The notes: a model not told the origin generated them from the letters alone. DNA of 64,000 bases from Basidiobolus meristosporus CBS 931.73 (GCA_002104905.1 MCFE01000513.1:1-64000), one strand, 5' to 3'; counted from the stretch's first letter, positions 33,291-45,754 are shown. Numbers and translations: made by a program.

Positions 33291-34885
33291 GATATGGGAG
33301 TTGATTGGAGCTTCCAATCCTAGTATTCCAAGCTTGCTCTAAGTCATTCATAAGCACTGCAAGATGGCTCCCCATTGCTATCAGCTTGGAATGAAAGCTT
33401 CTAAGACTTTTGTTGCCATGGATGGTGGGATGAAACCTTAGTGATTGGGCTTGGGTGATTTGAATCAATTTAGCACAACCAGCTTTATTTATTGATATTC
33501 CATGCATTATGATTGGATCTCCATCAATTGCCATGCATCCCATCATTATGTTGCAAAAATCATCCTCAAACAATGACTGGTATTTATACTGATGCTTTAC
33601 TCACAAGTCTATAATCAAATAGGAAATCTGCAATTGATGTGATCCAATAAATTTTAATACAATTCATGATGCATCATGCATAATATGTGGAAAATTCAAC
33701 ATTCACCTTGGTTTTCATTGATATTTTATATAAGACCAGATTGATACCAATACACTACTGTAAAAGTATCTAAATCCATCACTATTGTCCTTATACCAAG
33801 TCTCAACTCATCATTTGTATAACTCAGACAAAGCTCACAAGCACGGTCTTGACCAGAGAAATTGATGTTGGATCCAATTGTGTTCTTGCCAAATAATTTT
33901 AGTATAGCTCAAGTGTCTATGATGAGCCTTCATACAGATATATAGTCCTTACTCATTAATCCAGCAGTAGCATTGTCAAAGCAATTAAGCATGGCTAAGC
34001 TGCAGCTTCACACTAATCAAATAGGAGGCAGAATACTAACTACAAATACACAAATAGCCAAGGGGATAGTCAGCCAGGAAGTAGTTTAGGTGTGTAAAGG
34101 GAATTACTACTAAATACCTCAGTAGTTTTCCCTGTGAGAAAAAGAACCTAGGAGAAGATGATGCAATGACATTGAATTGCCATATTTTGTCATGAAGCAA
34201 GCAGCACATTCTTTTTGCAATCCAAATCAAGCCATTGCAAATCAGTGATCACCAATTCTTGATATAGGCAATATCAATGTTGTCTCAGATTTGACACATA
34301 ACCTCTATAAATAAACTTCCTGCATATATATACATCATCTGCAACACCAGTGCAGCCATTTGATCTATTTTACTTCTATCTGATTGGTTTCATGCTAGCT
34401 ATGACACCTTATCCCATCACTGGGATCCAGGAACTACTTGCTCAATGGGCAAAGTGGGATATTTGATGGCAAATCAGGTAGCTTGTGTATTGGTCAAAGA
34501 GCCAACTGGGGGCTGACATCTTCAGGATACTTTTGGATCAATTAACCACTGAGATGCCATCCAACTGGAGTGAATGTTACCAAATGGTAAGTATCAGTGT
34601 AGTTCATATTGTGATACGCATTTACTTTCATTTACATTGAAGAAACATATCCAAATACCAGATTGTATCTACCATAATAGCAGTATCCAATTGCAAGTGT
34701 GATGCAAATATTACAAGTTGGTGGAATCATCTGAGCTAACCTCATCATGTCAGATTGTGCCATAGTGTGCAAGATTGTCCCACATGGTGTAAAACTGTCC
34801 AAGAGTAATGCTGCCTACTGGTAGCTATAATATTGCACCTGATTGCTCTTAAAGATTGCAGATTGTGCTACATGCTCTGGCACCG
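33291..34885. repeat. R1 repeat family, copy b
   Basis: The least interrupted R1 copy. It contains the minus-strand segment 33573-33291 (about 95 codons: FEDDFCNIMMGCMAIDGDP and then SLRSFHSKLIAMGSHLAVLM), conserved in copies a and c at amino acid level. Later parts align with copies a and c up to GCTACATGCTCTGGCAC near 34870, where Gypsy fragment G3 begins. I do not recognise the protein. Confidence 0.55.
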
Positions 34886-35749
34886 TACAATGGAATAATT
34901 CTTATCTCTAAGTACAAGATCTTCCCAGATATTACCTGGACTCTCCACTAGTTGGTAAGTTTCAAATGGACATTCTCTGATGATCTTGAAAGGTCCTGTC
35001 CATTGGGTCTCAAACTTCTTCTGAGTGTTATTTTGCAGCAATACAAAGATCTTAACTCTCAATGGTTCTGGTGATATATTCCTATCAAATCTCTGCTTCA
35101 TCTTTTCTACACTTTTATATATTCTGGCCTGTGCCTCTTAACATCTTTGTTCCAGCTGCTGGTGACTACTTGGCTGACTGAGCTCATCTTCTAAGGCATC
35201 TGTAAGCTTTGGTTGTGTGAAATCTTCTGAAATCCTTGGCTTACATCCATACACTTAGTAATATGACAATTGCTTAGTGGTGTTGTGCACTCTAACTCTG
35301 TATGCAAAGAGTGCATGGTCTATATACTCATCCCATCTACTGACAGCTTCATTTGCATACTTGGTCAGCATTTTTCCATATAATCCATTAAACTGCTCAG
35401 TGACTTCATTAGTACTAGGATAATATGCCAAGGTTTTTGAGTGTCTGATGTGCTGCATTTCCAGGTAAGCTTCCAATGTCTTTGCTATAGACTTTGCTCC
35501 TCTATGAAGTTGAATCTCTACAGGGCATCTAAACTTCATAAGGATCTCATGGTAGATGAAACTTGCAACTTCTTGTTCACTGGGTACAGGTACTGCTTTA
35601 GCCACTGGCCATTTAGTGGCATGGTGAATTGCTACTAGAATCCAATGGTTGCATTTCCTGGTAGTTAGCAATCTTCCAATAAAGTCAGTTCCCCACCTTT
35701 CAAATGGTCTTATTGGCTCCAAGGGAAAGAGTTTGGCAAATCTCTGTGG
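34886..35749 (-). pseudogene. Gypsy fragment G3: integrase
   Basis: Copy of the same integrase as G2. 35722-35255 is an open 155-aa frame with WGTDFIG and LHRGAKS (the same Asp to His change) and TNEVTEQFNG; 35101-34886 is the C-terminal part (FVLLQNNTQKKFETQWTGPF). Truncated on both sides: R1 sequence on the left near 34886 and on the right from 35750. Positions 35295-35749 are identical to G2. Confidence 0.8.
35295..35749. repeat. 455-bp block identical to 21998-22452
   Basis: Partner of the block in G2. Includes the catalytic-site substitution, so the sequence was already dead when it was copied. Confidence 0.75.
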
Positions 35750-35933
35750 CAGACTCTAAGTCATTCATACCCTCTGCAAGGTGGCTCTCCATTGCTGTCA
35801 GTTGGGAATGAAAGCTTCTAGGACTTCTATTACTATGAGTAGTTGATGAAACCTTGTAGGGCAATAGTTCTTGTGGTAGCAGAGATGCTTCACAAGGGAT
35901 CTCCTTGAGTAGAATGGGGCAGATGGTCCACAG
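35750..35933. repeat. R1 repeat family, copy c, part 1
   Basis: Aligns with 33330-33440 (copy b) and 19301-19350 (copy a): CTAAGTCATTCATA, GCAAGGTGGCTCTCCATTGCTGTCAG. Ends at CACAG (35929-35933), the target duplication of element X; continues at 41436. Confidence 0.65.
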
Positions 35934-36309
35934 TGTGAGTACAAAATGTAATACCCACTCTTTGCCCAAGAACTCCTCCAGAGTCCTACCTAAAGTCTCT
36001 CCAGTATCCTCCCTTTGAATCCCACATACTTTGTTCCTCTTATTCCTGTCCTTACCTAGTTAGACAATTACCATAGTAGGAAGGTGCTCACACCCCTATT
36101 TTGTAACACATTGTCTATTACCCAAGCCTCTCTCAGTGAGATATATATAAATCCAACTGAGATAAGTGCAAGGGGATGAGCTTCATAACATAATCAATAT
36201 AAGTCTTTATTACCTTGCTACCTTCTATTGGAAGCTATTTTGTGCCAAGTGGTACTAACTTGACCTAAAAGCTCTCCCAACTACCAGGTACACTCAGTAA
36301 TAACCCACA
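35934..36309 (+). repeat. element X 5' LTR
   Basis: TGTGAGTACAAAATG to AATAACCCACA, 376 bp. Aligns along its whole length with 41061-41435. Contains GATATATATAAATCC near 36140, a TATA candidate. Confidence 0.88.
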
Positions 36310-36350
36310 GATTTGGTACCATCTCTGCAGAATTATGCACAAGTGAGGTC

Positions 36351-37260
36351 ATGACTACTACAATAAAGCTGAGAGCATGCAAAGGAAAGAGAGAGAGAGC
36401 CCTTGAGCGGTTCAACAAGTTTGAGAGAGTTGCAGTTGATGCAGGATGGGACCACAATAGGAAAGTAAGGGAGTTTACAAGAAGTATGGAAGGGTCAGCA
36501 TGGTGATGGTGTTATGGAATGGAAGATGCAATTAAAGGTGACTGGCATGTACTGGAAGAAGCCTACATGGCATGATTTCTCTATGCCAAGGGATATCACT
36601 ATGATGCCCTTCTACTGTCCTCACAAAAAGGAGTAGTGAGCTACAAAGACTACACAGAGCTATATCTGCAGCTTGCTTGATGTCTCCCAAAGGACAAAAT
36701 GGTCAAACAACAGCTCATGAGGTATTAAATCATGGGCTTAGACAACAAAATAAGATGCAGGGTATTCAAAGAGCAACAGGGATGTAAAATGCTACAAGAG
36801 CTAGTCAAACAAGTAAGAGGGGTCATCTTGCTATGGGGGCTACCCCATAGTCATATGGGCAATAGAAGAACAGGGATCCCCCGTCAGATAGGAAAAATTA
36901 CCTTCCCAAGTAACTGTGAGTCAGAGGAATTACAACAAGAGGTCCAAGAACTCTCAATCAATAATGTCCAAGAAGCCCCCAAAGAAGGCAATACACTTTG
37001 GGAAGCTGTTGTAGGTCAAAAGGCCCAAATACAAGCCCTGACCCAACAGATGGAACAACCACAGCAATGGTTTCCATGCTATGTATGCGGAGAAATAAGT
37101 CACAGAGCCCGCACATGTGAACAGTGGTATGAACAAGAACCAGTACTGGCAACAAAGGAGAAGAAGGTGTCAAAAACAGAGTCCCTTGCTAGGAGGCCAA
37201 CAGACTCAATCAGTTTAAGCCCTCTTGTCAGAACAGTCCAAGTGCGGAAGAAGTATTGAC
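36351..37260 (+). pseudogene. element X Gag with CCHC zinc knuckle (four stops)
   Basis: One frame from ATG 36351 to 37260 with in-frame stops at about 36513, 36573, 36678 and 36726; the last 175 codons (36732-37259) are open. Gag-like segments: LERFNKFERVAVDAGW, GVVSYKDYTELYLQL, MGLDNKIRCRVF. CCHC knuckle CYVCGEISHRARTC lies at about 37078-37119. At least two of the TGA stops sit where Arg would be expected (ALYAKGY and CLPKDK contexts), consistent with CGA to TGA decay. Confidence 0.75.
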
Positions 37261-37372
37261 ATCATGCTTCTAGAGAGCAGGTGAAGGAGCCAGTGGGACT
37301 AAAGACTTCACCAGCCATATAGCATGTTGGGCCCTTTGACTACAGCAATACAACTTTGAGATAATTCACCAC
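37261..37372. other. element X remnant between Gag and solo LTR
   Basis: About 110 bases without an assignable frame. The region that should hold protease and reverse transcriptase is absent here and after the LTR. Confidence 0.4.
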
Positions 37373-38442
37373 TGTGGTGGTGTATAAGTCCAAGGGAGAG
37401 ATATGTCCAACACTTCTGAAGTGTTTTGTGTGTGGGGTGCTCAATGGGTGCAATAACCTCCAGCAAAAGCTTGCTAGAAATACCTGGGTTTTGTCTCTAC
37501 ACTAAAGTGAAGGGGATCAAAGCCACAAGCTTGTCAAGGGAGAACTACTGAGCAACAATCCCCAACTTGGTTGGTGTCTTAGCAAAAGTATGTGCTGGGC
37601 TCAACATCCTTTGAGATGACAATGTACTAAAGCTTCAAAGTCAAAACAACTGTAATATCCACCAGCAGGGACTTGATAAGAATGCAGCTGTGGACAATAG
37701 TTACAAAGACAGAGAAGTATCTTTGCCTGTACATGAACAAACTTGGGAAAGAATCAAATGTAATAAAAGATACCTACTCTGAGTATTCCTCACAAGTAGT
37801 GCCTCCAAGGTCTATTGGCTGTCAGCATGGTTTCCTGGGAGTATCCTGTGGTCTGGGGTTGGAAGCTCTGGTAGAAGCAGGTAGCAGTGATCACACTAAT
37901 CAACAAGTTGGTATATGGATAAAAGGGATGATGATATACCGTCGAGGGATTGCCTCCTGTATATACTTTTCTCACTGGCTAAGCAAATAATAATCATGAT
38001 GTTCCAGAAGGTTCCAGATATCAATAGAAATCTTAATGACATTAGAATGAGCTAGGAGTACTCTAAGTAGGTGCCAGAAGGTTCTAAGAGGCAAAGCACA
38101 TCCAATCAATCAGGAATCAGTACTCTGAGATCTGTGTAGCATAGGGATACCATGTATGGTATGGAAACAGTAGGGATGGTAACACAGGTTAACCATGTGT
38201 CATAGGTGCTGGCATGGGTCCTTGCCCAATATAGAAGCACTTACAGCTAGTAATCTTACATAAGGTGAGAGACAACTTATGCAATAAGGTAAGCAGGTGT
38301 GATAGTCAGCCAGCTTATGGGATAGTACTTGTCAAGTAATACAAATGGGATAAAACTAAAATATGTATAATAGAGAAATAGAGAAGTAGAAAATATGGGA
38401 ATGAGTACATCTGTTGGTGAGTGTCATTGTGTCCCCACTACA
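37373..38442 (-). mobile_element. solo LTR (1070 bp) inside element X
   Basis: Exactly as long as the LTR at 14395-15464 and alignable with it throughout. On minus it starts TGTAGTGGGGACAC and ends CACCACCACA. Flanks are CCAC (37369-37372) and CCAT (38443-38446), a 4-bp duplication with one mismatch. TATATAAGG..-like promoter and AATAAA-type elements are placed as in the other copy. Confidence 0.8.
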
Positions 38443-39720
38443 CCATGCTGGCAAGAAACATCAGGATGCAGACTTCCTTGGTTGCTATCCCATTTGCCAA
38501 ATATGTATCAGTGATGATTACAAGGATGTAATATGCTTTAAAAAGAAGGGGAAGTATCCTAAATAAATTTTATAAACAAACAGAAGAGAGAATTTGAAAG
38601 GAAACAGTGTCAGTACAAAGTATAAGAAAATCACATATGGTTCCTTCAAGGACAGTTCAGAGCCAAGGTTCCCTGCTAGCTGCCTGCAAAGATGTCATAC
38701 AAGAAAGGCATATGTCATTTGGGCATGCTAACCCCCTAACAATGTATAAACTGTTATGAAAGACATTTTTTTGGAAAACAATGATGACCAATGTTACAAA
38801 TACATTACAAAGATGCACCACTTGCAAAAGACTCAACCGGAGTCAGAAGATAGGGACTACTGCACCAATACCAGTTGACCTACCCTTGCACTAAGTAGGG
38901 ATTGACTTTGTTGGCCTGCTTATGAAAGCAAAAAAAGAGAACAATACATAATAAATGCTACCATTATTTTGCAAAGTGGGTAGGAGCCCAAGCCATCCAA
39001 AATAAAGATCAGTAGACAGTCACCCTTCTCATTCTAGAACACCTCATCAGCTGGCATGGATATCATCAGATACTCCTGTCCAACAATAGCGGTTTCTTCC
39101 TGAGCAAAACCGTGACCTACCTGGGCAAAAAGATGGGCATGAAACAGGTCCTCATGGCCACACATTACCCCCAGACTAATGGACTAAGCAGGAGGATGAA
39201 CCAGACATGTTGCCTCATACTAGAGAAGCCTCACTGTGAACTTCCCCAATCATGGGCCAAGCTGCTCTCACTGACACTCCTAGCAATGTGCACCATACCA
39301 AATAAAGCAATAGGTTTCTCCCCATATGTAATCCTATGTGGACAAGGCCCAAGTGGCATGAAGAAGCTGGATTGACAATGGAAGGTGCCCCCCTGACAAC
39401 ACAGAGCAACTATGTAGAAAGGTTGATACACTGTATTGCTCACCTATACATAAAGGTATTCAAAAATGCTAACAAACACCCTCCCCCACCACCCAAAAGC
39501 AAGATACTAACAAGACACAAATGGAAACCAGGCAATAAGGTGTGGTATGACCAAACTGTTGCAGGCCTCAAGTTTTGCCCACAATTTACACCCTAATGGA
39601 TTGGCCATTGCACTGTTATCAGTTTAGACCATGGACCAAAATACACCATTACCCTGAACAACAAGACAGTCAGCAACATAGTTCCAGCCCATCTGAAGCT
39701 ATATCATGATGATCTACCAA
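38443..39720 (+). pseudogene. element X integrase (broken)
   Basis: Zinc-domain remnant (QRCTTCKRLN near 38810), core starting VGIDFVGLL (first catalytic Asp, about 38890), then LLSNNSGFF where the second Asp is expected (Asn-Asn), an open segment 39112-39375 with THYPQTNGLSRRMNQT where the catalytic Glu is expected (Arg), and a C-terminal part (NKVWYDQ, PAHLKLYHDDLP). Two of three catalytic positions are altered, and frames change several times. Confidence 0.7.
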
Positions 39721-41022
39721 TCATCACCAAGACCAAAGCATGCTTAAGCAATTATCAGGACAAGGATAGAGAAAGACACAGGATACATACAAGGTTTATC
39801 AGAGAAGATTTAGTCAATATAGGTACAAATGATATGTGCAAGGAAGTTTGCCCAAAAGGGAGAACAAAAAGATGCATATGGAAAGCGCCAAAGGAAATAG
39901 TTTCACCTGGAACTGGCAATACTCCCCCCAGTAGCAAGAATCAAGACAATATCAAAAACAAGTCCAACCTGCAGGTGTTGAGAGATTTGACACAATCATT
40001 ATGTGTGACAAGAGCCACCTATGAAGAGGCATTTGCTGGAGCAGTCACAATAATACAAGAAACAATCAGAGAGGGACAAGACATGTTACTCACGCCAATA
40101 GAAAGTATAAAGACACTACCCAAAAAGACCGTATACCTCCTGAGAGGAGCTTCCTTGCTCTTCAAGGAGAGGGATGCCGCATTGATTCCCATATCCATAG
40201 TGGACATAGTCAGACATAAGATGCAAGGAATCAACTGTTGTACCCTCACCAGGCTTCAAGAGCCCCCCCTATTTTGTTGCATACTTACCATTGAGAGGTG
40301 CTACAATTGTTGAGGTATATGCAGACCTGGTACAAGCTGCAAGAGCACAAGAAGTAGAACTCCTATTCAAAGGACTCCTCTGAGAGATCTGCAAACATGT
40401 AAAGCTGCATTTCCAAGAAGGAAGCATCCTGGAGAAGATATGTGAGCAGATTAAATATACTGGCCAGTTGACCCATGCAATCCACCAAATTGCTGTGTTA
40501 CAACTATTACAATGGTTCACCATAGGACAACTCAGGAGCCAGTACAAAGTCCCACTCCAGGAAACCAAAGAAACCACCACTGACTCTGTAGAAACCATGT
40601 GCCAAGTGCCAAAACGCCTGGATTGCACCACAGTCTCCATAGAAGTACTACAATATGTCTCAGAAGAAGCAAGAATCTGTGATTGATATCTAATGACTGC
40701 CAACCAAGTGTATGCCCTCTTAAAAGAGCACCAAAGCCTCAACAACATTTGCAAGATAAAGAAGCAAGACATTGTTGCCCTATTGCATTGCTGCTTGTAC
40801 TCCAATCCCCCCAAGGAGCTCACCCAGAGCCTTATGGTTTGCCAATTGTTTGGCTCCATGGAAAACATCTCTCAAATAACCCAAGCTGCACCCCACTCTG
40901 CTGCTGAGTGGTTTCTGGTACACGCCTGCAATCCCCTTGCAAGTGACAACTATCAATGGTACTATGGTGACTCCCCATGCTCTGTAAACAAAATTGACTC
41001 TGGAGAAGCAAGTTTGCCATAG
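39721..41022 (+). pseudogene. element X downstream ORF of unknown function
   Basis: Follows the integrase C-terminus in nearly the same frame: an open segment 39834-40313 (159 aa), then, after a one-base shift in a C-run near 40263, a continuation with VEVYADLVQAARAQEVELLF, an open segment 40468-40686 and 40693-41022 (109 aa, ALLKEHQSLNNICKIKKQD and HCCLYSNPPKELTQ). The total is about 420 residues. It is mostly helical-looking and has Cys pairs; no signal peptide or clear membrane segment, so it does not look like an envelope protein. The stop lies 38 bases before the 3' LTR. Confidence 0.55.
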
Positions 41023-41060
41023 TACCTCAATGACAAAGCTCCCTCTTAACCTCTGGGATA

Positions 41061-41435
41061 TATGAGTACTAAATTTAATACCAACTTTTTGCCCAAGAGC
41101 TCCCCCAGAGTCCTACCCGAAGTCTCTCCAGTATCCTCTCTATGAGTCCCTCATACTACATTCCTCCTATTTCTGTCCTTACCTAGTCAGAATGCTTGCC
41201 ATAGCAGGAAGGTGTTCACACCCCTATTTTATAACGCATTGTTCATCACCTAAGCCCCTCTCAGTGAGATATATGTATATTCAACTGAGACAAGTGGAAA
41301 GGGACAAATATTTAATGTGATGAACATAAGACTTTATTATCTTGTAACCTTCTGTCAAAAGCTATTCTGAGCCAAGTGGTAGTGACTTGATCTATAGCTC
41401 TCCCAACTACCAAGTACAGTCAGTAATAACCCACA
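41061..41435 (+). repeat. element X 3' LTR
   Basis: TATGAGTACTAAATTT (second base altered) to AATAACCCACA, 375 bp, followed by target repeat CACAG (41436-41440). No clear purine tract precedes it. Confidence 0.85.
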
Positions 41436-42465
41436 CACAGAACCTGGTATAGATCTCCTCTAACATGTCAAGCAGAAATCCAGTGGTAGTGATGGGATTG
41501 ATGAGAAATAACCATGCAGAGGAGTAAGTCATATCCAAACAGGTATGTGATTGTGTGGAGGTGATTAGAATTAGTTTGGTGCAATCAGCTTAATTTATCT
41601 GATTTTCCATGCATCATGATTGAATCTCCATCAATTGCCAAGAATCCCATCATTAAGTTGCAAAAAAAATCCTCAAACAATGACTTGGTGACTTTATTGA
41701 TGATTTACTCATAAGTCTATCCAAATCTGCCACTATGGTCCCAATACCATGACTCAACACATCCTGAGTACAACCCAGAGAAAACTCATCTCCCAACTTA
41801 CAAGTGTGGTCTGGCCTGGAAAAATCAATGTCAGATCAGTTTGAATTTGTACCAAATGATTATAGTATGGCCCACATGTCTATGATGAGTCTTCATACAG
41901 ATATGTAGACCTTACTCATTAATCTAGCAGAACTGGATACCTCAGAGAGCTGACAGAGATAGAAGAAGCTGAGTGGAATGCTGTGCCATGAGTTCTACAT
42001 GAAGATGACAGCAGATGTATGTAACAAGATGCATAAAAAGACAAGTATTGAAATCAGGAATGAGCTGACAGTGAGGGGATTTGATGAGGAAGCCACATGC
42101 AAACAATTCCACATGCAATTTGCACATTACAGACCAGATGCATTTGTTTGTGCCCCAACATTGGGAACCAAGGAGATCTTGAATGTGTTTTTGCCTCAAA
42201 TGACTGATGTACTATATGATATATTAGTAGAGCTAAGTGGCTTCCAAGAGCAATACACACAGGACTCATCAAGGCAATAGTGCTAAGGTATTGAACTGAG
42301 GGTGAGTGTGTACCTTGAGGCATCAAAAGGCGAACTTTAAGAGAAAGAATAATGACTGCAAGTAACTGCGTCCAGATTGTGCCAGCATGCCTTGCTGGAT
42401 TCCTTACCATCCTCTGCAAATTCAGCATGCCAGCACATGTCAGTCCATTCTACACCAACACCCCT
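41436..42465. repeat. R1 repeat family, copy c, part 2
   Basis: Continues R1 after X. Longest frame is plus 41978-42280 (100 aa, MLCHEFYMKMTADVCNKMHK), not recognised and broken in copies a and b. Ends where the truncated 3' LTR of Copia-2 starts. The segment 42300-42440 aligns with 26740-26900. Confidence 0.55.
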
Positions 42466-42724
42466 AATAATATACTTTTACCTAGTCTTGGCATTACAAA
42501 CACATAGAATAGGTTAAGGAAGGTCCCAAGAACATGTGTGCAAAGTTTGGGGCTGTTTGGACAACTTTGAGAATTTTCATGTTCTGGGTACCTAGTATTT
42601 TGGCAAAAATATTCTAAGTAAATCCCAACAAGGAATTTGGTCAATATTCTATAGGATATGAAGGTAATGATCTAAGTGACTAAGCTTGGTGAATATTTAG
42701 ATGGAAATACAAATTTTTACAACA
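42466..42724 (-). repeat. Copia-2 3' LTR, truncated
   Basis: Starts inside the LTR (TATACTTTTACC) and reaches its proper boundary TTTTTACAACA at 42724. About 85 bases of the outer end are missing. Confidence 0.8.
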
Positions 42725-42735
42725 CTCCCACTCAG

Positions 42736-44215
42736 CTAAATGTTCATACTGACTAGTCCTAATTTTGACCTAAGATATTCAGACTTCTCTCCAGCTAATG
42801 GTTTGGTAAATATGTCCGCAATCTTTTCATCTGTAGGACAGTAAACTAAGCTAACTAAGTTATTCTCTATAGCTTCACATATGAAATGATGTCTAATATC
42901 TATGTGCTTGGTTCTAGCATGAAAAGTTGAATTTCTACCTAATTGTATACATCCTTGATTATCCTGAAATAAAGTAATAGGCATTTTTTGACATAGGCCT
43001 AAATCTGTATAAAGTTTTCTTAACCACATTGCTTCTTTTGTAGCTTCACAGGCTGTCATATACTCAGCCTCTGTGGTGGAAAGTGCTACGGTTGGTTGCT
43101 TTCTTGAATTCCATGAAATTGCTCCTTTACAGTAAAGAAAGGTGTATCCTGTGGTGGATCTTCTGTCTTCTAAATTTTGTCCCCAATCAGCATCAGAGTA
43201 TCCCACCAGATCCTGTTCTGAGTCCTTATAAGTTGTATCTTAAGCAGATATCAGCAGTTCCTTTTAGGTATCTAAAAATCTGCTTAACTGCTGCAATGTG
43301 ATCAGATCCATAGTTTTGATTATGTTGGCTGACAACTCCCACTGAATATGAGATATCTGGACATGTTCCTAGTTTGATATACATCAGACTGCCAATCTTT
43401 GATTGATAAGCAAAGTCAGGGCTTTCAGATGGCACCAAGCTCTCTTGATTTGGTTGAGTTTTGATCAAGTTAAGGTTTGTCTCCATTTGGGTAGCTGCCA
43501 GTTTACAGTCTTCCATTTGGTACTTCTTTGGTATATCTTGAATATACTTGGATTGGCTTAGGGTGATAGTCTGGGTACTTCTGTCTATGAAGAACTTAAT
43601 CCCTAAGTAGTAATTAAGTTCTCCTTGCTTGGACATCTTGAGCTCTTTAGATAGGCTGGATTTAGTCTCTTTCAATGTTTCTAGGTTATTGGTGGCTATA
43701 ATAAGATCATCCAGATATAGAGCTAATAGAAATGGATTTGTTCTATATGGCTTATAGTATATACTATAGTCAGCATTACTCCTTTTGAAACTTGAAGATT
43801 CCAAATAAGAATCTACCTTGCAATTCCAGGCTCTTGGTGATTGTTTGAGACCATATAGTGACTTTTTAAGCTTTCAGACCAAATGGGGGCTACCTTGGTC
43901 AACAAACCCATCAGGCTGGTCCATATACACATCCTCATCAAGTTCTCCATTCAAAAATGCAGCTTTTACATCCATTTGATGAATAAAAAATTTATATTTG
44001 GCTGCAATAGCCAATATTAATCTGATGGAATTAAACTTGGCTACCAGTGCAAAGGTTGCAGTATAGTCAGGTCCTTTTGTTTGAAAGCATTCTTTGGCTC
44101 CAAGTCTTGCTTTGTATCTTTCAATTGTACTATTAGCCCTGTATTTTGTCTTGAAGACCCATCTGCATCTGCATATCTTGATTTTTGGTTGATTGGTAAT
44201 TTGACTAAGTCCCAA
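42736..44215 (-). pseudogene. Copia-2 reverse transcriptase-RNase H (broken)
   Basis: Open segments 44215-43874 (113 aa: RWVFKTKY, FIHQMDVKAAFLNGEL), 43804-43226 (192 aa: LALYLDDLIIA, here Leu where Copia-1 and Copia-4 have Val) and 43206-42736 (156 aa, complete RNase [31 protein letters not shown], ending SMNI). Only a few frame changes separate them. Confidence 0.85.
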
Positions 44216-44872
44216 GTTGATTTTCCATCAGGGCCTGATATTCCTCAGTCATTGCAGATCTACAAAACTTTGTCTGAGGGCTATTTGAGGCCTCTTTTAC
44301 AGTCTGGGGTTCATCAATATGGACTGAATGGGCATAGGCTAAGTTTGTACCCTCATTGATATAGTAAGTTGGGCTATTTCTTGTCCAATTGGATCTCCGG
44401 GCATTTGATACTGGAATGATCGCTTCTGGGATATTCCTGAGCACTGATTCTGGCTGAACCAGGATTTTAGAGTCCTCTGGAGTGAAAAAATTCTCATTGT
44501 TTTGCTCTGATTCAATCCTGACAATTGGTGGATTTAAGATCAGATTTTTGTCATCATCTGAAGGCATTTTTTGTAAAAATTTTGAATTTTCATCAAACAA
44601 CACATCCCTGGACTTGATTAGCTTTGTTGCTCTGGTATTGTAGAGTCTGTATGCCTTACTCTCATTGCAGTAGCTCAAAAATATGCATTTTACACTTTGT
44701 GACTGAAGTCTTGACTGATTTCCAGGCAGTTACTTGGCACATGCTGTACACCCAAATATTCTTAGATGTTCTGCACTTTGTCTGTATCCATACCATGCTT
44801 CAAATGGAGTAGAATTGCAAAGTATTCTGTTATAACTCCTATTTTTAAGATATACAGCAGTGGCAACTGATT
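44205..44872 (-). pseudogene. Copia-2 integrase C-terminal part
   Basis: Contains ESVATAVYLKNRSYNRILC, EAWYGYRQSAEHLRIFGCTA and the linker with RRSNWTRNSP before RT. It begins at the insertion site of the gag-protease element (CCGC) and continues from 48494 on the other side. Confidence 0.8.
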
Positions 44873-44876
44873 CCGC

Positions 44877-45680
44877 TGTGGTAGGGTAAACATACCTCCC
44901 ACAGACAAGTTTATTCATATAGTCATTATGACATACTTATCCATATTTTATCTTATCAGTATTATCCCATTCTTCTTTTGCCCATATTATCAGTACTATC
45001 CCCATATGATGTTTACCCTGATTAGTTATTAACATTAGTTATCCCAGATGTTATTCAGCTTTGTGATCAGTAGATGTATCTATATAAGGCAAGTACCCGC
45101 GTCAGTACCCGTGACACATGACCTAGGTCTGTGTTACCATCTCTACCATTTCAATACCATATATGGTATTTCTATGTTGCACAGGTTTCAGACTACTGAT
45201 TCCTGATTGGTTGAGAGTGCTGTGCCTTTTAGAACCTTCCAGGACATTCTTGGCATATTTTTAGCTCATAGTGATGTCATCAAGAATTCCACTGATACCT
45301 AGAATCTTCTAGAACCTTGTCATTAGTAATCACTTGGCAATCAGGAAAAGTATTTAAGGGAAAGCAATCCCTCATCAATAAATCATCCCTTCTATCAGTA
45401 ACACTTCTACCTTATTGATTAGCAGTTGATCACTGCACCTGCCTTCAACAGTACATCTCAGACCTGCCATCAAGGAGCTTTTCAGGGTAGTGCACAAGAC
45501 ACACAGAGGCCTTTGGAGACACTTGGAGCACCTAGGAAGCTAGAGAAGCAGGAGCTTTTACCATAGTGACATATTGACAAAGACACCAGCAGTTTAGACA
45601 CAGAGGTTATTGCACCCATCAGACACCTCACACACCTTGAGTTGTGTAGCTTCTCCCAGGAGTACCTCTACACCACCACA
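44877..45680 (+). repeat. 5' LTR of the gag-protease element
   Basis: TGTGGTAGGG to CACCACCACA, with short inverted ends TGTGGT/ACCACA. TATTTAAGGG at 45351-45360 and AATAAA at 45377-45382 suggest transcription start and polyadenylation signals close together. A palindromic ACCATATATGGT lies near 45158. Homologous to the 1070-bp solo LTRs over its 3' part. Confidence 0.95.
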
Positions 45681-45684
45681 TATT

Positions 45685-45701
45685 TGGCACCCAACGTGGG
45701 G
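45685..45701 (+). promoter_or_regulatory. probable primer binding site of the gag-protease element
   Basis: TGGCACCCAACGTGGGG starts four bases after the LTR. TGG pairs with tRNA CCA; the rest should pair with an acceptor/T-arm. I cannot name the tRNA. Confidence 0.55.
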
Positions 45702-45754
45702 GGTTTGACTTAACTGCTCCTAGAAGACTTAAGAAAGAACAAATTATCAAGACC

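Larger units (their letters stand above)
35934..41435 (+). mobile_element. LTR retrotransposon X, internally deleted (inserted in R1)
   Basis: LTRs of about 375 bp at 35934-36309 and 41061-41435, flanked by the perfect 5-bp direct repeat CACAG (35929-35933, 41436-41440). Inside: Gag with zinc knuckle, a 1070-bp solo LTR (37373-38442), integrase, and an additional long frame downstream of integrase. Protease, reverse transcriptase and RNase H are missing, so this copy cannot move on its own. R1 copy a shows the uninserted site. Confidence 0.88.

Noticed and set aside
39834-41022. Envelope protein of a retrovirus-like element
   Set aside because: No signal peptide, transmembrane segment or cleavage motif is visible; left as unknown.
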